DNA from: Bradyrhizobium diazoefficiens
Lineage (GTDB): Bacteria; Pseudomonadota; Alphaproteobacteria; Rhizobiales; Xanthobacteraceae
Assembly (NCBI RefSeq): GCF_016616885.1
Contig: NZ_CP067102.1
Span: 3,252,501 to 3,316,500 of the forward strand
Direction of reading: 5' to 3'
DNA length: 64,000 bases
Part shown: one piece after another, positions 57,049 to 64,000 of the stretch
Layout of the letters: every line of letters starts with the position of its first letter
How positions within the stretch are numbered: position 1 is the first letter of the stretch
Translations under genes and position numbers: made by a program
Notes under the pieces: generated by a model
The model's database searches: none
Told to the model about the DNA's origin: nothing
Seen by the model: only the letters and a program-made list of their open reading frames with translations

Positions 57049-57339
57049 GTTTTTCTCCAGACAGGACAAGAGAACGTTGTTGGCGAGACCCGGTTCCAAA
57101 ACCAAGGTTCGTCCTAGATAGGGGCTCCGTTACGGTATGAAAGTCCTCCCCGGTGATGATATTCGTGCCGTCATGCAATGGGGCCGGGGCCATCAGGCCC
57201 GGCCGCCCAGGGGTCATTCGCTGCCATTTTACTTTGGATGCACAACGGTTTGGGCTACCTATATAGGCAGGTATCGGGTTAAATCGGCTGAGCCTGCCCG
57301 AATTGGCTGTTAAGGGCTCCGCCCCAAAAGGACACGGAT

Positions 57340-57666
57340 ATGAGCATCGAGGAATTCATCGCCAACGAAGTGAAGTCGAACGACGTGGTTCTGTTCATGA
57401 AGGGGACGCCGCAATTTCCGCAGTGCGGTTTCTCCGGCCAGGTCGTCCAGATCCTCGACCACATCGGCGTCGGCTATAAGGGCCTCAACGTTCTCGAATC
57501 CGCCGAACTGCGCAACGCCATCAAGGAATATTCGAATTGGCCGACCATCCCGCAGCTCTATGTGAAGGGTGAGTTTGTCGGCGGCTGCGATATCGTCCGC
57601 GAGATGTTCCAGGCCGGCGAATTGCAGCAGCTCTTCTCCGAGAAGGGCGTCGCGGTCGCGGCCTGA
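57340..57666 (+). CDS. grxD: monothiol glutaredoxin Grx4 (GrxD)
   Basis: 108 residues. CGFS motif at residues 29-32 ([11 protein letters not shown]) and [17 protein letters not shown]. It carries or delivers [2Fe-2S] clusters and pairs with BolA. AAAGGA precedes the ATG. The macrodomain gene begins 3 nt after its stop. Confidence 0.95.
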   Translation: MSIEEFIANEVKSNDVVLFMKGTPQFPQCGFSGQVVQILDHIGVGYKGLNVLESAELRNAIKEYSNWPTIPQLYVKGEFVGGCDIVREMFQAGELQQLFSEKGVAVAA

Positions 57667-57669
57667 TAC

Positions 57670-58221
57670 GTGACGGTGCTGACGCGCCAGATCGGCGGCG
57701 TCCAGCTCGAAATCATCGTTGCTGACATCACTACACTGAGCATTGACGCTATCGTCAACGCCGCCAATACGTCGCTCCTTGGCGGGGGCGGCGTGGACGG
57801 TGCGATCCATCGCGCGGCGGGGCCCGAGCTCGTCGCCGAATGCAGGATGCTCCATGGCTGCAAGACCGGCGATGCCAAGATTACCAAGGGCTATCGGCTC
57901 AAGGCGGCGCATGTGATCCATACCGTCGGACCGGTCTGGAATGGCGGCACAACCGGCGAGGACGATCTGCTCGCCTCCTGCTATCGCCGCGTGATGGAGC
58001 TGTGCGGAACGCACAAGCTGGCCTCAGTGGCGTTCCCTGCGATTTCAACCGGCATCTATCGTTTTCCAGCCGACCGGGCGGCCGAGATCGCCGTCCGCAC
58101 GACGGTCGACATGTTGCCCGCCGCGCCATCCGTTGGTCGGGTCGTTTTCTGCTGCTTCTCCGAGCCAAGCGCCAAACTCCATGCCGATGCGCTCGCGCGG
58201 CACGGCAACCCTTGTGCCTGA
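57670..58221 (+). CDS. macrodomain O-acetyl-ADP-ribose deacetylase
   Basis: 183 residues. [20 protein letters not shown] near residue 31 binds ADP-ribose, and [17 protein letters not shown] is the second loop; YmdB-type. It reverses ADP-ribosylation or hydrolyses OAADPr. Start is GTG at 57670, with no Shine-Dalgarno but only 3 nt after grxD, suggesting coupled translation. Confidence 0.9.
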   Translation: MTVLTRQIGGVQLEIIVADITTLSIDAIVNAANTSLLGGGGVDGAIHRAAGPELVAECRMLHGCKTGDAKITKGYRLKAAHVIHTVGPVWNGGTTGEDDLLASCYRRVMELCGTHKLASVAFPAISTGIYRFPADRAAEIAVRTTVDMLPAAPSVGRVVFCCFSEPSAKLHADALARHGNPCA

Positions 58222-58267
58222 TGACGCCGTCAGTACACTGCGCCCGGCCATGTTCCGGGGAGGGGAT

Positions 58268-59554
58268 ATGATTTTACGTTTTGGACTACGTGCGCTCGTC
58301 TGCGGCGCGCTTGTATCGTTTGGCGCGATGTCGCTCGCGCGTGCGGAAGGCACCTACGAGATTCCGGCCGCTGCGCATTTCAATCAGGACAAGCTCGCGA
58401 GGATCAGCGAGTTCTTCAAGAACGAGGTCGCGACCGGCAAGATCGCCGGCGCAACCGTCTTGATCAAGCAGCACGGCAAGCCGGCCTATCATGAGGCCTT
58501 CGGCGTGCAGGACGTGGTCAGCAAGACGCCGATCACCGACAAGACGATCTTCCGCCTGTTCTCGATGACCAAGGCGATCACTTCGGTGGCCGCGATGAAA
58601 CTGGTCGAGGACGGCAGGATCAAGCTCGACGATGCCGTCTCCATATACATCCCGTCCTTTGCCAATGTGAAGGTCGGCGTCGAGAAGAAGGCCGAGGACG
58701 GCACCAGGTCGCTCGAGCTCGTGCCGCTGAACCGGCCGATCACGGTGCGCGATCTGATGACGCACACCTCGGGCATCACCTACGGCTTCTATGGCGACAG
58801 CCTCGTTCGCCAGGCCTATCGCGCCGCCAAGATCTATGACGGCGATTTCGACCTCGCCGAGTTCGCCGAGCGAATCGCCAAGCTGCCGCTGCACAACCAG
58901 CCGGGCGCACTCTGGCAATACGGCCATTCCACCGACATCCTTGCACGCGTAATGGAAGTCGCCGCCGGCAAGCCGCTGCTTGATATTGAGCGGGAGACGC
59001 TGCTCGGTCCGCTCGGCATGGTCGACACGGGCTTCCTCGTCACGGACCCCGAGAAGCAGAAACTGCTGGCGCAGCCGGTGCCGAATGACGCCGATTTTCG
59101 TGTTGGCCGCATCAACGATCCGACGGTCGTCAAGAAGATCCAGTTCGCCAGCGGCGGCATGGTGACGACCATGGCCGATTACGAGCGCTTCGCGCAGATG
59201 CTGCTCAACGGCGGCTCGCTCGACGGCAAGACCATCCTGAAGCCCGAGACGTTCAAGCTGATGGTGACCGATCAGATCGGCCCCGGCTCCGGCGTCGATC
59301 GCGATTATTTCTATTTCCCCGGCGATGGCTTCGGCTTCGGGCTCGGCCTTGCCGTCCGCACTGATCCCGGCAACGCAAAACCGCCGCCGCCCGGCGATCT
59401 CGGGGAATTGAAGTGGGACGGCGCCTCCGGCTGCTATTTCGTGATCGACCCCAAGCAGGACATGTTCTTTGTGCTGCTGGAACAGACCCCGACCGAGCGC
59501 CAGCGCATCCAACGGACATTGAAGCAGCTAGTCTATGAAGCCATGGAGAAGTGA
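58268..59554 (+). CDS. beta-lactamase-family serine hydrolase (copy 1)
   Basis: 428 residues. Signal peptide (VCGALVSFGAMSLARA). SxxK nucleophile in FRLFSMTKAITSV near residue 98, and YGHSTDILARVME with the Tyr of the YxN-type motif. Class C-like esterase or peptidase, exported; true beta-lactamase activity is not implied. GGGAGGGG precedes the ATG. Tandem with a paralogue at 59556. Confidence 0.87.
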   Translation: MILRFGLRALVCGALVSFGAMSLARAEGTYEIPAAAHFNQDKLARISEFFKNEVATGKIAGATVLIKQHGKPAYHEAFGVQDVVSKTPITDKTIFRLFSMTKAITSVAAMKLVEDGRIKLDDAVSIYIPSFANVKVGVEKKAEDGTRSLELVPLNRPITVRDLMTHTSGITYGFYGDSLVRQAYRAAKIYDGDFDLAEFAERIAKLPLHNQPGALWQYGHSTDILARVMEVAAGKPLLDIERETLLGPLGMVDTGFLVTDPEKQKLLAQPVPNDADFRVGRINDPTVVKKIQFASGGMVTTMADYERFAQMLLNGGSLDGKTILKPETFKLMVTDQIGPGSGVDRDYFYFPGDGFGFGLGLAVRTDPGNAKPPPPGDLGELKWDGASGCYFVIDPKQDMFFVLLEQTPTERQRIQRTLKQLVYEAMEK

Positions 59555-59555
59555 C

Positions 59556-60815
59556 ATGTTCGGGCGCCGCGGGCTGATTGCGGCGCTCGTCTTTTTGTTC
59601 GGCGTTGCCGGTGCGCAAGCGGGCTCCGAGGGCCGCGCGCACAACTTTACGCCGGAGGGCCTCTCAAAAGTCTCCGATTACATCAGGAACGAGATCGCGA
59701 CCGGCAAGTTTCCGGGCGCGATCCTGCTGCTTCAGCAGCACGGCAAGCCGGTCTATTGCGAGAATTTCGGCGTTCGCGATGTCGCGACCGAGATGTCGAT
59801 GAGCGCGGACACGATCTTCCGGCTCTATTCGATGTCGAAGCCGATCACGTGCGTCCTGGCGATGATGCTGGTCGAAGAGGGCAAGCTCGCGATCAACGAT
59901 CCCGTCTCGAAGTACATTCCGGCCTTTGCCGGCATGAAGGTCGGCGTCGAGAAGAAGGCCGAGGACGACAAGATCTCGCTGGAGCTGGAGCCGCTCAACC
60001 GTCCGGTGACGATCGAGGATTTGATGCGCCACACCGCCGGGATCCCCTACGGCTATTATGGCGGGGGCCTGGTGAACAAGCTCTATGCAGACGCCGGTCT
60101 GTTCGACAAGGATTCGACCAACGCCGAACTGGTCGCGAAGATCACCGCGTTGCCGCTCGCCGAACAGCCCGGCACGATCTGGGATTACGGCCACTCCACC
60201 GACGTGCTCGGCCGCATCATCGAGGTGATATCGGGCAAATCGCTGTTTGAGTTCGCGAAGGAGCGGCTGCTCGATCCACTCGGGATGAAGGACACCGCGT
60301 TCTATGTCGCAGATCCCGCCAAGTGGCCGCGCATCGCCGAGCCGATGCCGGAGGATCGTGCGATCAGCCCGATGACGCGGGTCCGCGATATCAGGAAACC
60401 GCTTAAGTGGGAGTCTGGCGGTGGCGGCCTGGTCGGCACCGTCGGCGACTATGCACGCTTCTCACAGATGCTGCTCAACGGCGGCAGCTATGAGGGCCGG
60501 CGCTATCTCAAGCCGGAGAGCCTCGCCGTGATGGCGTCGGATCACGTCGGTCCTGAGACTCACGTCGAGCGCGACAAGAACTATTACCCGGGCGAGAGCT
60601 CCGGCTACGGCCTCGGCGTCGCCGTCCGCACCTCGGTGCCACCGGGCACGTCGTGGCCGCTCGGCGAATATCGCTGGGACGGCGTCGGCGGCACCTTCTT
60701 CTTCATCGATCCCGAAGACGATCTGTTCGGGATTTTCATGGTGCAGACCCCGTCGCAACGCGGCCGAATTCAGCTCGCGCTGAAGACGCTGATCTATCAG
60801 GCGATGGGGCGATAG
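59556..60815 (+). CDS. beta-lactamase-family serine hydrolase (copy 2)
   Basis: 419 residues. Signal peptide FGRRGLIAALVFLFGVAGAQ, SxxK in YSMSKPITCVLAM and DYGHSTDVLGRIIE. It aligns along its full length with the upstream gene (MKVGVEKKAED, PLNRPVTIEDLMRHT, YARFSQMLLNGGS), showing tandem duplication. Its start follows the first stop by 1 nt, so the two are translationally coupled. Confidence 0.87.
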   Translation: MFGRRGLIAALVFLFGVAGAQAGSEGRAHNFTPEGLSKVSDYIRNEIATGKFPGAILLLQQHGKPVYCENFGVRDVATEMSMSADTIFRLYSMSKPITCVLAMMLVEEGKLAINDPVSKYIPAFAGMKVGVEKKAEDDKISLELEPLNRPVTIEDLMRHTAGIPYGYYGGGLVNKLYADAGLFDKDSTNAELVAKITALPLAEQPGTIWDYGHSTDVLGRIIEVISGKSLFEFAKERLLDPLGMKDTAFYVADPAKWPRIAEPMPEDRAISPMTRVRDIRKPLKWESGGGGLVGTVGDYARFSQMLLNGGSYEGRRYLKPESLAVMASDHVGPETHVERDKNYYPGESSGYGLGVAVRTSVPPGTSWPLGEYRWDGVGGTFFFIDPEDDLFGIFMVQTPSQRGRIQLALKTLIYQAMGR

Positions 60816-60832
60816 ATTCTTGTTTTGGCGCG

Positions 60833-61900
60833 TTACGCCCCGCGCACGATCTCTCTGACATAGCCGATCGTCTCCTCGATCTGGCTCGCATTGACGTCGA
60901 GATGGGTGCAGGCGCGGATGCGGCCGTCCATCATCGCAAGCGTCACGCCGCGCTGGCGCAGTGCGGCGACCATCTTGTCGCCGGGCACGCCGGCGCCGTC
61001 GGGCTTGAAGAACACGAGGTTGGTCTCGGGCTCCTGCACCTCGACGCCCGAGATCTGCGACAGGCCGCGGGCGAGCGCGTGCGCATTGGCGTGGTCGTCG
61101 GCGAGGCGGTCGACGTGATGGTCGAGCGCGTAGATACAGGCGGCCGCGCAGACGCCGGCCTGCCGCATCGAGCCGCCGAGCCGCTGCTTCCACTGCCAGA
61201 CCGCATCGATGAAGGCACGGGTGCCAGCGAGCACGCCGCCGATCGGCGCGCCGAGGCCCTTGGAGAAATCAATCCAGGCCGAATCCCAGCCTGCGGTCAT
61301 GTCGCGCGGCGAGATGCCGCTTGCCACTGTCGCGTTGAGCAGGCGTGCGCCGTCCATGTGGGTGAGGAGGCCATGTTGCTTGGCGATCGCGACGATCTCG
61401 TCGAGCGCCGCCTTCTTCCAGATCGTGCCGCCGCCGATATTGGCGGTCTGCTCGACGCTGACGACCGTCTGGGTCGGCTGGTAGCGCGTGCGTGGGTGCA
61501 GCGCCTTGCGGAATGTTTCCGGCGTGAACTGGCCGTCGGCGCCCTTGAGCTGCGTCACCTGGAAGCCGCCGATCGCGGCATGCGCGCCGCCTTCGCGGGC
61601 GATGATGTGCGCGGTCTCATGCGCGAGGATCTCGTCACCGGGACGGCAATGCACCAGTGTTGCGGTGACGTTGCACATCGTGCCGGAGGGCATGTAGACC
61701 GCGGCCTCCTTGCCCATCAGCTCGGCGACGCGCCCGCACAGCGCATTCACGGTCGGATCGTCGCCGACCTGCTCGTCACCGACTTCCGCGCGCGCCATCG
61801 CCTCGCGCATTGCAGCCGTCGGCTTGGTCTGCGTATCCGACAGCAGATTGATGCGCACCGGCGGCGCCTTGGGATCGATCGGGGGAGGGGTGTAGAGCAT
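60833..61900 (-). CDS. low-specificity L-threonine aldolase
   Basis: 355 residues. PLP-dependent; it cleaves threonine to glycine and acetaldehyde. The PLP lysine lies in IDFSKGLGAPIGGVLAG, with the start SDTQTKPTAAMREAMA and HETAHIIAREGGAHAA. ATG 61900 has GGGAG 8 nt upstream; a TTG at 61939 has no support. Glycine made here could feed GcvTHP. Confidence 0.9.
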   Translation of the reverse strand: MLYTPPPIDPKAPPVRINLLSDTQTKPTAAMREAMARAEVGDEQVGDDPTVNALCGRVAELMGKEAAVYMPSGTMCNVTATLVHCRPGDEILAHETAHIIAREGGAHAAIGGFQVTQLKGADGQFTPETFRKALHPRTRYQPTQTVVSVEQTANIGGGTIWKKAALDEIVAIAKQHGLLTHMDGARLLNATVASGISPRDMTAGWDSAWIDFSKGLGAPIGGVLAGTRAFIDAVWQWKQRLGGSMRQAGVCAAACIYALDHHVDRLADDHANAHALARGLSQISGVEVQEPETNLVFFKPDGAGVPGDKMVAALRQRGVTLAMMDGRIRACTHLDVNASQIEETIGYVREIVRGA

Positions 61901-61935
61901 CAACTTGCTCCCTGAGAGAATGGCTTCACTCGCGG

Positions 61936-62220
61936 TCAACGAGTTCTGGGTGGACGCCGGGCGGCGTGGCGAAATCGCATAATAACGATTTCTGTCGAGG
62001 TAACACGATAATCGATCAGATATGGATAAGGGTTGACCGGCAAGCGACGGACGTATGCGCGAGTGGTCTGACGTCCTGCATAAGGGCGATCCTCAAGCAG
62101 CGCGATGAGCGCGACAATGCGGTCGCGGACGTGCGTGGCTCCCTGGGGCGAGCGCGCATTGATGTAGGTCAGAGCTTCGTCGATTTGGGCGAGCGCCCGT
62201 TTCGTGTAACGGACCTTCAC
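61936..62220 (-). CDS. ParE-type toxin (RelE/ParE superfamily)
   Basis: 94 residues from the GTG at 62220, whose first bases overlap the antitoxin stop (GTGA). KVRYTKRALAQIDEALTYI, then ARSPQGATHVRDRI and PYPYLIDYRVT, the ParE scaffold. Its usual action is gyrase poisoning; the RelE-type alternative cuts mRNA. The longer GTG start at 62238 would lie inside the antitoxin. It appears intact. Confidence 0.82.
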   Translation of the reverse strand: MKVRYTKRALAQIDEALTYINARSPQGATHVRDRIVALIALLEDRPYAGRQTTRAYVRRLPVNPYPYLIDYRVTSTEIVIMRFRHAARRPPRTR

Positions 62221-62444
62221 AGCCCGTGCTTGGCCCACATGGCGCGGACTTCGTCGGCGCTGGCCAGCTCACCGCGAGCGATCTCAGCTTCGGCCTCGGC
62301 GAGGTCGGCCTCTTCTGCCGCTGTCAGCTGGATCGGAGGCTGATCAACCCCGGCGAGTTCAAGCAGGGCTCGCGCCAGTTCGTCCTGCTCTGAATCGGGC
62401 AAGCCGGAAACCTTGTTGAAGGCCTCTTCCAGAAGACGCGTCAT
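62217..62444 (-). CDS. antitoxin of the ParE-type pair
   Basis: 75 residues. LLEEAFNKVSGLPDSEQDEL, then an acidic helix (AAEEADLAEAEAEIARGE) ending EVRAMWAKHGL, the usual toxin-binding tail. ATG 62444 with GGAG upstream. It overlaps the toxin start by 4 bp, as TA operons often do. Probably autoregulated; no operator was identified. Confidence 0.82.
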   Translation of the reverse strand: MTRLLEEAFNKVSGLPDSEQDELARALLELAGVDQPPIQLTAAEEADLAEAEAEIARGELASADEVRAMWAKHGL

Positions 62445-62507
62445 GGTCAACTCCGCTATGTGCAAGGATAGCACGGATGGTCCGAGACGTGGGAGTGGCT
62501 ACCGCAA

Positions 62508-62534
62508 ACAAAAAGGCCCCGGAAAACCGGGGCC
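62508..62534 (-). terminator. intrinsic terminator of rpsD
   Basis: GGCCCCGG (62515-62522) with CCGGGGCC (62527-62534) around AAAA. The minus strand continues TTTTTGTTTG. It lies 24 nt after the rpsD stop. Confidence 0.88.
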
Positions 62535-62558
62535 TTTGAGTGTTGATCTGCCGAACTA

Positions 62559-63176
62559 TCAGCGCGAATAGAATTCGACGACCAGATGGGGCTCCATCTG
62601 CACCGGGAACGGCACATCGGAGAGACCGGGGATGCGCACGTACTTGGCGGTCATCTTGCCGTGGTCGACTTCGAGATAGTCGGGGGTGTCGCGCTCGGGG
62701 AGCTGGCTCGCTTCGAGAACGTGGGCGAGCTGCTTGGAGGCGTCCTTGACCTCGATCACGTCGCCGACCTTGATCTGGTAGCTCGAGATGTTGACCTTGC
62801 GGCCGTTCACCTTGATGTGGCCGTGGTTGATGAACTGGCGGGCGGCGAAGATCGTCGAGACGAACTTGGCGCGGTACACGACCGCGTCGAGACGACGCTC
62901 GAGCAGGCCGATCAGGTTCTCGCCGGTGTCACCCTTGAGGCGGCTCGCCTCGACATAGATGCCGTGGAACTGACGCTCGGAAATGTTGGCGTAGTAGCCC
63001 TTCAACTTCTGCTTGGCGCGCAGCTGCACGCCGAAGTCGGAGAGCTTGCCCTTGCGGCGCTGGCCGTGCTGGCCGGGACCGTATTCCCTGCGGTTGACGG
63101 GGCTCTTCGGGCGGCCCCAGATGTTCTGGCCCATACGGCGATCGAGTTTGTACTTCGCCTCACTGCGCTTAGTCAT
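62559..63176 (-). CDS. rpsD: 30S ribosomal protein S4
   Basis: 205 residues. [20 protein letters not shown] start, the S4 RNA-binding domain [20 protein letters not shown], then [18 protein letters not shown] and the ending VVEFYSR. S4 nucleates 16S rRNA assembly. GAGGA precedes the ATG at 63176. It is monocistronic, terminated at 62508. Confidence 0.97.
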   Translation of the reverse strand: MTKRSEAKYKLDRRMGQNIWGRPKSPVNRREYGPGQHGQRRKGKLSDFGVQLRAKQKLKGYYANISERQFHGIYVEASRLKGDTGENLIGLLERRLDAVVYRAKFVSTIFAARQFINHGHIKVNGRKVNISSYQIKVGDVIEVKDASKQLAHVLEASQLPERDTPDYLEVDHGKMTAKYVRIPGLSDVPFPVQMEPHLVVEFYSR

Positions 63177-63298
63177 CGCGTCCTCTTCAGGTACATGGTT
63201 TGAGGAAACGCGCCCTCCTGGGTGCCGGGCTACCCCCGGCACTGACAGGTCCGATCCCCAAAGCTTGAAGGGACAGGACCACGGGTCGCGAAACGCTT

Positions 63299-63320
63299 CG
63301 CGGGCCGAAATCGGCCCGCG
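63299..63320. other. perfect inverted repeat upstream of rpsD
   Basis: CGCGGGCCGA (63299-63308) with TCGGCCCGCG (63311-63320). It lies 123 bp before the rpsD start and could be part of its 5' leader or terminate upstream plus-strand transcripts. The remaining leader shows no known S4 autoregulatory fold that I can recognise. Confidence 0.4.
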
Positions 63321-63370
63321 AGCAGGGGGCTTTTAGGGGAGTTTGGGGCTCGCTGTCAATTCATTAGCCG

Positions 63371-63450
63371 GTCATTCCGGGGCGATGCGCAAGCATCGAA
63401 CCCGGAATCTCGAGGTTCCGGGTTCGGCTCTGCGAGCCGCCCCGGAACGA
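63371..63450. repeat. GTCATTCCGGGGCG-type palindromic repeat
   Basis: GTCATTCCGGGGCGATGCG at the left and CGAGCCGCCCCGGAAC at the right form arms, with an inner AACCCGGAATC / GGTTCCGGGTT pair. It belongs to the family at 2245-2350. Confidence 0.6.
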
Positions 63451-63457
63451 CGGTACT

Positions 63458-64000
63458 TCACGTCCCGACCGCCCGGATCGGTTTGGAGCCGGCCGCCCGC
63501 AATTCGGCAGCAATTTCAGTGTTCAGAACCTGTTCCAGCTGGGTCAGGACCCTGGCGATCGGGGCCGCGTCGGTGACCCGGTGGTCCCAGCGGATCACGA
63601 CATGGATGGTCTGGTCGGGCTCGACCACCCCATAGCTGACGATGAAGGGGCCGGGCGTAACAGGGTGGAGCTCGCCGCCGCCATAGGCGGCCACCGAGCT
63701 CACCGCGAAGCTGCCGAACCAGTTGCCGCGCTGGCGGCCGAAATTCAGCCCTACCGCCCAGGACAGCCGCCGCAGCGGCAGGGGCAGGCGGGTCGCCCGC
63801 ATGATCTTGCGGAACATTGGGACGTCATCGATCGGCGCGGTCTTGGCGCGCCGGATCTCGGCATCGAGCGCAGCCAGCGCCATGGCCTCCGGGGCCGCGA
63901 TTCGCTGTGGCATCACGCATTCCTCGCCGTCCTCGACCCGGGCGATGGCGATCAGCGCCACACTCTTCGGCAGCTCGTAGAGCGATGGCCAAGGCCATTT
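63458..64000 (-). CDS. E2-acyltransferase-like protein, 5' end outside window
   Basis: At least 180 residues, 5' end cut by the window. Near the end are SFAVSSVAAYGGGELHPV, SYGVVEPDQTIHVVIRWDHR and VTDAAPIARVL, close to the HxxxD region of 2-oxoacid dehydrogenase E2/CAT-type acyltransferases. Here DHRVTDAA has Asp-His-Arg but Ala in place of the usual Gly. No lipoyl domain is seen in the visible part. It probably makes a thioester-dependent acyl transfer; unsure. Confidence 0.6.
   Translation of the reverse strand, partial: KWPWPSLYELPKSVALIAIARVEDGEECVMPQRIAAPEAMALAALDAEIRRAKTAPIDDVPMFRKIMRATRLPLPLRRLSWAVGLNFGRQRGNWFGSFAVSSVAAYGGGELHPVTPGPFIVSYGVVEPDQTIHVVIRWDHRVTDAAPIARVLTQLEQVLNTEIAAELRAAGSKPIRAVGT

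Overview
The window looks like a stretch of a Bradyrhizobium (or very close Nitrobacteraceae) chromosome. The sequence is GC-rich with strong third-position GC bias. It carries Rhizobiales-type intergenic palindromes, an alphaproteobacterial SOS box (GAAC-N7-GAAC) in front of recA, the alphaproteobacterial F1-ATPase zeta inhibitor (DUF1476), and the purB/purC-purS/purQ/purL/bolA/grxD/rpsD backbone typical of rhizobia. No CRISPR array, tRNA, rRNA or intact transposase was seen. The genus is inferred from gene content, not from a database search.

1-17 kb is accessory or regulatory. A compact locus at 0.5-4.6 kb holds a YciB-like protein, a second polytopic membrane protein, a MAPEG protein, a carotenoid-cleavage-type oxygenase and a divergent TetR regulator. 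Four near-identical operators are arranged as two pairs around two promoters of the same geometry, so this looks like one TetR-controlled regulon. It is the most interesting item in the window. Next come a SET-domain protein, an XRE/MmyB-type regulator, a DsbA-like oxidoreductase, a GNAT-fold protein, a split YeeE/YedE pair and many small secreted or lipoprotein genes, including two paralogues sharing a DPWGG motif. At 14-17.4 kb there are terminators without genes (possible sRNAs), tiny proteins and an island remnant carrying a 5'-truncated P63C-domain gene.

17.4-32 kb is core: recA with its SOS box, gcvTHP under a tandem glycine riboswitch, alaS, a cyclic-nucleotide-gated potassium channel, icd, and a TrmJ-like RNA methyltransferase fused to a DUF559 domain.

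32-39.7 kb is accessory: an autotransporter broken by a 2-nt frameshift within its repeats, a truncated thioesterase-like gene, a quinone-oxidoreductase/MddA-like pair, a BTAD-alpha/beta-hydrolase fusion and cyanase (cynS).

39.7-64 kb contains the purine cluster (purB, purC-purS, purQ, purL) interleaved with corA, a Bug-type binding protein, RidA, a second TetR with nested dyad operators, and thioesterases. An acyltransferase and several hydrolase or DUF genes follow. Then come bolA and grxD, separated by ltrA and the ergothioneine genes egtB-egtD, followed by a macrodomain protein, two tandem beta-lactamase-like serine hydrolases, a threonine aldolase, a ParE-type toxin-antitoxin pair, rpsD with a clear terminator, and the 3' part of an E2-acyltransferase-like gene running off the window.
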